From positions 212,305,982 through 212,369,981 of the forward strand of contig CP136063.1 in assembly GCA_032622095.1 (NCBI GenBank): a DNA stretch of 64,000 bases, in the 5' to 3' direction. How positions within the stretch are numbered: position 1 is the first letter of the stretch; every line of letters starts with the position of its first letter. The notes below the pieces were generated by a model. It worked only from the letters and a program-made list of their open reading frames with translations, had not been told where the DNA came from and made no database searches. This DNA comes from Siphonodentalium dalli. Lineage: Eukaryota > Mollusca > Scaphopoda > Gadilida > Siphonodentaliidae. Shown piece after piece: positions 58,335 to 64,000 of the stretch. The position numbers and the translations under genes were made by a program.

Positions 58335-61300
58335 CGTCCAGGATATACGGCTTGTTGCCATCCAGATTACACGGGCTTGTTGCCATCCAGATTACACGGG
58401 CTTGTTGCCATCCAGATTACACGGGCTTGTTGTCATCCAGGGTATACGGCTTGTTGCCATCCAGGATATACGGCTTGTTGCCATCCAGGATATACGGCTT
58501 GTTGCCATCCAGATTACACGGGCTTGTTGTCATCCAGGATATACGGCTTGTTGACATCCAGGATATACGGCTTGTTGACATCCAGGATATACGGCTTGTT
58601 GCCATCCAGGATATACGGCTTGTTGACATCCAGGATATACGGCTTGTTGCCATCCAGGATATACGGCTTGTTGCCATCCAGGATATACGGCTTGTTGCCA
58701 TCCAGATTACACGGGCTTGTTGTCATCCAGGATATACGGCTTGCAGACATCCAGGATATACGGCTTGTTGTCATCCAGGATATACGCCTTGTTGACATCC
58801 ATCATATACGGCTTGTTGCCATCCAGGATACACGGCTTGTTGATATCCAGGATATACGGCTTGTAGCCATCCAGGATATACGACCTGCAGACATCCATGG
58901 TATATGGCTTGTTGACATCCAGGATATACGGCTTGTTGCCATCCAGGATATACGGCTTGTTGCCATCCAGGATATACGGCTTGTTGCCATCCAGGATATA
59001 CGGCTTGTTGCCATCCAGGATATACGGCTTGTTGTCATCCAGGATATACGGCTTGTTGCCATCCAGGATATACGGCTTGCAGACATCCAGGATATACGGC
59101 TTGTTGTCATCCAGGATATACGGCTTGTTGACATCCATCATATACGGCTTGTTGCCATCCAGGATACACGGCTTGTTGATATCCAGGATATACGGCTTGT
59201 TGCCATCCAGGATATACGGCTTGCAGACATCCAGGATATACGGCTTGTTGTCATCCAGGATATACGGCTTGTTGACATCCATCATATACGGCTTGTTGCC
59301 ATCCAGGATATACGGCTTGTTGCCATCCAGGATATACGGCTTGTTGCCATCCAGGATACACGGCTTGTTGATATCCAGGATATACGGCTTGTTGACATCC
59401 ATCATATACGGCTTGTTGATATCCAGGATATACGGCTTGTTGCCATCCAGGATATACGGCTTGTTGTCATCCAGGATATACGGCTTGTTGACATCCATCA
59501 TATACGGCTTGTTGCCATCCAGGATATACGGCTTGTTGCCATCCAGGATATACGGCTTGTTGTCATCCAGGATATACGGCTTGTTGACATCCATCATATA
59601 CGGCTTGTTGTCATCCAGGATATACGGCTTGTTGCCATCCAGGATATACGGCTTGTTGCCATCCAGGATATACGGCTTGTTGCCATCCAGGATATACGGC
59701 TTGTTGTCATCCAGGATATACGGCTTGTTGCCATCCAGGATATACGGCTTGTTGCCATCCAGGATATACGGCTTGTTGCCATCCAGGATATACGGCTTGT
59801 TGCCATCCAGGATATACGGCTTGTTGTCATCCAGGATATACGGCTTGTTGTCATCCAGGATATACGGCTTGTTGCCATCCAGGATATACGGCTTGTTGTC
59901 ATCCAGGATATACGGCTTGTTGACATCCATCATATACGGCTTGTTGTCATCCAGGATATACGGCTTGTTGCCATCCAGGATATACGGCTTGTTGTCATCC
60001 AGGATATACGGCTTGTTGACATCCATCATATACGGCTTGTTGCCATCCAGGATATACGGCTTGTTGCCATCCAGGATATACGGCTTGTTGCCATCCAGGA
60101 TATACGGCTTGTTGCCATCCAGGATATACGGCTTGTTGACATCCAGGATATACGGCTTGTTGCCATCCAGGATATACGGCTTGTTGCCATCCAGGATATA
60201 CGGCTTGTTGCCATCCAGGATATACGGCTTGTTGCCATCCAGGATATACGGCTTGTTGTCATCCAGGATATACGGCTTGTTGCCATCCAGGATATACGGC
60301 TTGCAGACATCCAGGATATACGGCTTGTTGTCATCCAGGATATACGGCTTGTTGACATCCATCATATACGGCTTGTTGCCATCCAGGATACACGGCTTGT
60401 TGATATCCAGGATATACGGCTTGTTGCCATCCAGGATATACGGCTTGCAGACATCCAGGATATACGGCTTGTTGTCATCCAGGATATACGGCTTGTTGAC
60501 ATCCATCATATACGGCTTGTTGCCATCCAGGATATACGGCTTGTTGCCATCCAGGATATACGGCTTGTTGCCATCCAGGATACACGGCTTGTTGATATCC
60601 AGGATATACGGCTTGTTGACATCCATCATATACGGCTTGTTGATATCCAGGATATACGGCTTGTTGCCATCCAGGATATACGGCTTGTTGATATCCAGGA
60701 TATACGGCTTGTTGCCATCCAGGATATACGGCTTGTTGTCATCCAGGATATACGGCTTGTTGACATCCATCATATACGGCTTGTTGCCATCCAGGATATA
60801 CGGCTTGTTGCCATCCAGGATATACGGCTTGTTGCCATCCAGGATATACGGCTTGCAGACATCCAGGATATACGGCTTGTTGTCATCCAGGATATACGGC
60901 TTGTTGACATCCATCATATACGGCTTGTTGCCATCCAGGATACACGGCTTGTTGCCATCCAGGATATACGGCTTGTTGATATCCAGGATATACGGCTTGT
61001 TGCCATCCAGGATATACGGCTTGTTGTCATCCAGGATATACGGCTTGTTGACATCCATCATATACGGCTTGTTGACATCCAGGATATACGGCTTGTTGCC
61101 ATCCAGGATATACGGCTTGTTGCCATCCAGGATACACGGCTTGTTGATATCCAGGATATACGGCTTGTTGCCATCCAGGATATACGGCTTGTAGCCATCC
61201 AGGATATACGACCTGCAGACATCCAGGATATACGACCTGCAGACATCCATGGTATATGGCTTGTTGACATCCAGGATATACGGCTTGTTGCCATCCAGGA

Positions 61301-61728
61301 TATACGGCTTGTTGCCATCCAGGATATACGGCTTGTTGCCATCCAGGATATACGGGTTGTTGCCATCCAGGATATACGGCTTGTTGCCATCCAGGATATA
61401 CGGGTTGCAGACATCCAGGATATACGGCTTGTTGACATCCAGGATATACGGCTTGTTGCCATCCAGGATATACGGCTTGTTGCCATCCAGGATATACGGG
61501 TTGTTGCCATCCAGGATATACGGCTTGTTGCCATCCAGGATATACGGCTTGTTGCCATCCAGGATATACGACCTGCAGACATCCAGGGTATACGGCTTGT
61601 TGCCATCCAGGATATACGGGTTGCAGACATCCAGGATATACGGCTTGTTGCCATCCAGGATATACGGCTTTTACAACCATCGAGGATATACGGGTTGTTA
61701 CCGTCCAGTATATACCACTTGTTGCTAT
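58335..61728. repeat. 24-bp minisatellite, ~141 copies, with higher-order structure
   Basis: Unit core CATCCAGGATATACGGCTTG followed by a variable TTGC/TTGT/TTGA/CAGA linker. Unit variants (CATCATATACGG, GGATACACGG, GATATCC, GCAGACATCC) recur in the same order 1224 bases (51 units) apart, for example GGATACACGG at 59161 and 60385. A flank block with CGACCTGCAGACATCCATGG occurs near 58870 and again near 61220. The first units carry a different AGATTACACGGG variant. Since 24 is a multiple of three, many frames stay open on both strands; this is not evidence of coding. Confidence 0.95.
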
Positions 61729-63058
61729 TTGGGTTTGTGGGGGTCTCAATTTAGGCAAACTTTTCCAAAGTTGGAAATTTCATGCCTGATACATCATCAG
61801 TTGGAAATTAAAAAAATTAGGTTGAAATTATTCTCATAGTTTGATTTTCCAAATGGGACAAATAGTCGCTTTCCTACTTTTGATCAAATGATTTGACTGA
61901 ATGGGCCATGAGTTGCCAACAGTGTTCACCTGGGCCTAGCAAACATTTGGTAATTTTTTTTGGCAAATTCTGATTTTTTTGGGGGAATATTTTTGGCCAA
62001 TTAAAAAACTTTGGCCAAAGTAAATCCTCATTTTTGGTCTCACAATTAATGAATACTTATGTTTCTTTTAACAGCTAGCATTCTATATAATTATGTCCAT
62101 ATCTTCAGAAACCGTGTCAAGACTTCTTTAATCCCACACTGTTACTTGAAAAGGTACTACTACCCACCATCTACCATTCAGCCTTATGACAGATAACGGA
62201 TTCATTAGTGTTAATACGTATTACTGTTGTATTACAATTGGTTGATAGTGCAGTGCCATGTGTTACTTTTGTCATCCATTAAGCTGTATTGCCTAATCAA
62301 TTAGCTGATGATGATAATATAAATCGTATTCTCATGTCCCTCTCGTTACAAAATGAATTTGGGTTTTTGAATTAGATTTCAGATTTTGGGGCAAACAAAA
62401 CAAAACCAAAGGTTTTGCCAAATTATATTGTTGTTTTTGTTTTGGCCATTTTAGAACAATTCGCCAATTTGGTCTGTGACAGCGTGAACCCGGTGGCCAA
62501 CTTAGGATTGTGTCATGTTGGAAAGCTTTAGGAACTATTTGGAAATTTCCAACCTCAGGGAATGGATGCAAATAACATTTCGCGAAATTGGAGTTTGGTC
62601 TGTTGAAGGGGGCGCAGAATGAAAATTTCAAGTTAGACACCCCAAAATTGAAACCATCTAGCAAAGTACCTGCTTGGTCAAATCTGCTAGAGTGTTCACA
62701 CAGAATACGAACCAGACACAATACATATAAGAAGAAACATCGTTTAACCTTTAATAACTGGATTATCCCGTTCAGTTATAAAAGTAAACAAATCGAACGT
62801 CTATTCATTTGAATGGATATTAAGCATATATGAGCAGACAAGTGCAGAAGGATTCATATTCAGTGGTGGGAAAGGTTTAGATAATAAATTCAACGAACGA
62901 CATATGAACTACTCATCAATTAGTATTTATTATAAAAAATGATAAAAGTTGTGCGAAACACTCCGCTAGATTATTCATAGTAGAATAACAAAAACTCTTT
63001 CCTAAAATAGTTATTGTCCTGACGACGAAATCAACGTGACTTGTATGAACTCAATTAC
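61729..63058. repeat. No gene; dispersed repeat fragment at left
   Basis: 61765-61910 resembles 3880-4040. A minus-strand open stretch over 62332-62721 overlaps a plus-strand one and shows no domain. Phrases such as TTTTGGCCA recur (61990-62460), suggesting old repeat sequence. Confidence 0.5.
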
Positions 63059-63229
63059 CTGCATGTATTATTGTTGTTTCTGTCGTAGTCGCGTCTGTTA
63101 ATGGTGTCGTAGTCGCGTCTGTTAATGGTGTCATAGTTGTTGGTATTGTTGTGGTTGTTAGTGTTGATGTTGGCGTTTGTGTTGTTGTTGTTGTTTCTGT
63201 TGCTGCTGCTGTTGTTGTAGAAGAAGAAT
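63059..63229 (-). CDS. Candidate threonine-rich (mucin-like) exon
   Basis: A 171-base stretch between acceptor CATTCTTTCAG and donor GCAG/GTAATTGAG. In the frame entered after two bases it encodes about 56 residues dominated by Thr with Pro, Ser and Ala (TTTTTQTPTS, LTTTTIPTTM). It includes a twice-repeated TPLTDATTT unit. Such segments are heavily O-glycosylated linkers of secreted or surface proteins. It is on the same strand as, and about 6.6 kb upstream of, the FReD exons, so it could belong to the same gene. The exit phase (one base left over) does not fit the candidate exon at 56285-56491 with its visible acceptor. An ordinary (ACA)n microsatellite is the main alternative. Confidence 0.4.
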
Positions 63230-63589
63230 CTGAAAGAATGAACTATCGTTGGAATTGACCTGACTGCTGAAAGTGTTCAACCCGAAGTTCACACCACTTT
63301 CCAGCAAAGTTATCAACCGTTATTGTAGATGATTCGTACCCAGATCATTTTCACTATTCTTCTCGGCATATTATTATGCCTGCCCATTCTTGCTGCGAGT
63401 ATGTTGACATAGTTGAGGCATCAGTCAATCGGGGCGGCATTCAGACTTTTGAACAAGTTAGATGTTCCAGAGTCTGAATGATTTCACCATCTCCCATATT
63501 ACCGCCGTTATATATAGCTACCGCGCGTAATACCTGCAATATGACGTCACAGTGCACAAATAGTTTTTGTATCATTAACATATATATGC

Positions 63590-64000
63590 ACTAGAAGGTG
63601 ACCCGACTTCGTCCGGGCTTGGACCTTGAATTGACCATTTTGAAGGTCACGGTCAGGTGGGTTAACGATTTGACCCGTCCAAAACACTGCCCGGACAAAA
63701 GTACCCGACAAAAGTACCCGTCGAAATCCATCCGGTTTTACCCGATTTGACCTTGAATTTATCATTTTGAAGGTCAAGGTCAGGTCAGGGTCACGACTCG
63801 GCCCGTCCAAAACAATCAGTGGACAAAAGTAACCCCACGTATCAAATTTCGTCGAAATCCCATCAAAATTGGCGATTTGACATTGAAGTTACCCGATTTC
63901 AAGGTCAAGGTCACGTCGCACGGGCAAATGAATATGCTTATGAGACTCCCCATACGAAAGGACCCCCACATACCAAGTTTCATCGAAATCCCGTAATATT
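63590..64000. repeat. AAGGTCA-rich dispersed repeat
   Basis: Repeated phrases occur: TTTTGAAGGTCA, TCAAGGTCA, GACCCGTCCAAAACA, GGACAAAAGTA(A/C)CC and ATCAAATTTCGTCGAAATCC / ACCAAGTTTCATCGAAATCC. It looks like a degenerate internally repeated element that continues past the window end. Elements of this flavour are common in marine invertebrate genomes. No coding. Confidence 0.6.

Noticed and set aside
58143-61754. A 1203-codon open frame, with other long frames on both strands (847, 765 codons)
   Set aside because: It is almost entirely the 24-bp minisatellite. A unit divisible by three without stops keeps several frames open, so length is not evidence. No signal peptide, no domain. The TATA-like site upstream keeps a small doubt.
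1-64000. tRNA, rRNA or other structured RNA genes
   Set aside because: I saw no cloverleaf with plausible A and B boxes and no rRNA-like stretch. A covariance-model scan would be decisive, which I could not run.

Overview
The window is A+T-rich animal DNA with single-exon and spliced genes, dense inverted-repeat elements, dead LINE fragments and long minisatellites. A fibrinogen-related domain (FReD) gene, saposin-B-like genes, many foldback/MITE-like elements and TCAAGGTCA-rich repeats point to a marine invertebrate, perhaps a mollusc or another lophotrochozoan; amphioxus is not excluded. This is inference, because no species-diagnostic gene is present.

The layout is dominated by duplication. 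Segment A (1-15937) recurs as A' (31367-47277) at very high identity. Segment B (21911-25882) recurs as B' (51671-55440). A 42-bp minisatellite follows each B copy (25883-27490; 56519-57276). The two halves therefore run in the same order, A-B-minisatellite then A'-C-B'-minisatellite, with different spacers. Spacer 1 (16926-21910) holds ~170-bp tandem repeats and a dead LINE reverse-transcriptase fragment. Spacer 2 holds an ATC microsatellite, a LINE 3' fragment and segment C (48706-51670), an inverted and internally deleted copy of part of A'. This may be a real tandem duplication or two haplotypes joined in the assembly.

A and A' each contain an older inverted repeat (arms 5045-8215 and 13575-16925 in A). 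The left arm carries an intact single-exon gene for a secreted double saposin-B protein with an unusual hydrophobic C-terminus (7149-8066 and 38555-39472, minus strand). The right arm carries its divergently oriented, inactivated paralogue (13731-14636; 45068-45974). C carries a third, 5'-truncated pseudogene copy.

The other recognisable gene is a FReD gene on the minus strand (exons 56285-56491?, 55796-56108, 52839-53157). Its splice sites are in phase and it is open. The B copy keeps only the last exon, frameshifted, and a TTAA-flanked piggyBac-like MITE is inserted in the adjacent intron; B' has the empty site. A second minisatellite (58335-61728, 24-bp unit, higher-order period 1224 bp) keeps many frames open on both strands and gives false long ORFs. 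A threonine-rich, mucin-like candidate exon lies at 63059-63229 (minus).

A saposin-like membrane-active protein beside a FReD lectin gene would suit an innate-immunity or digestion locus, but that is inference only. No RNA genes, CRISPR arrays or viral genes were recognised.
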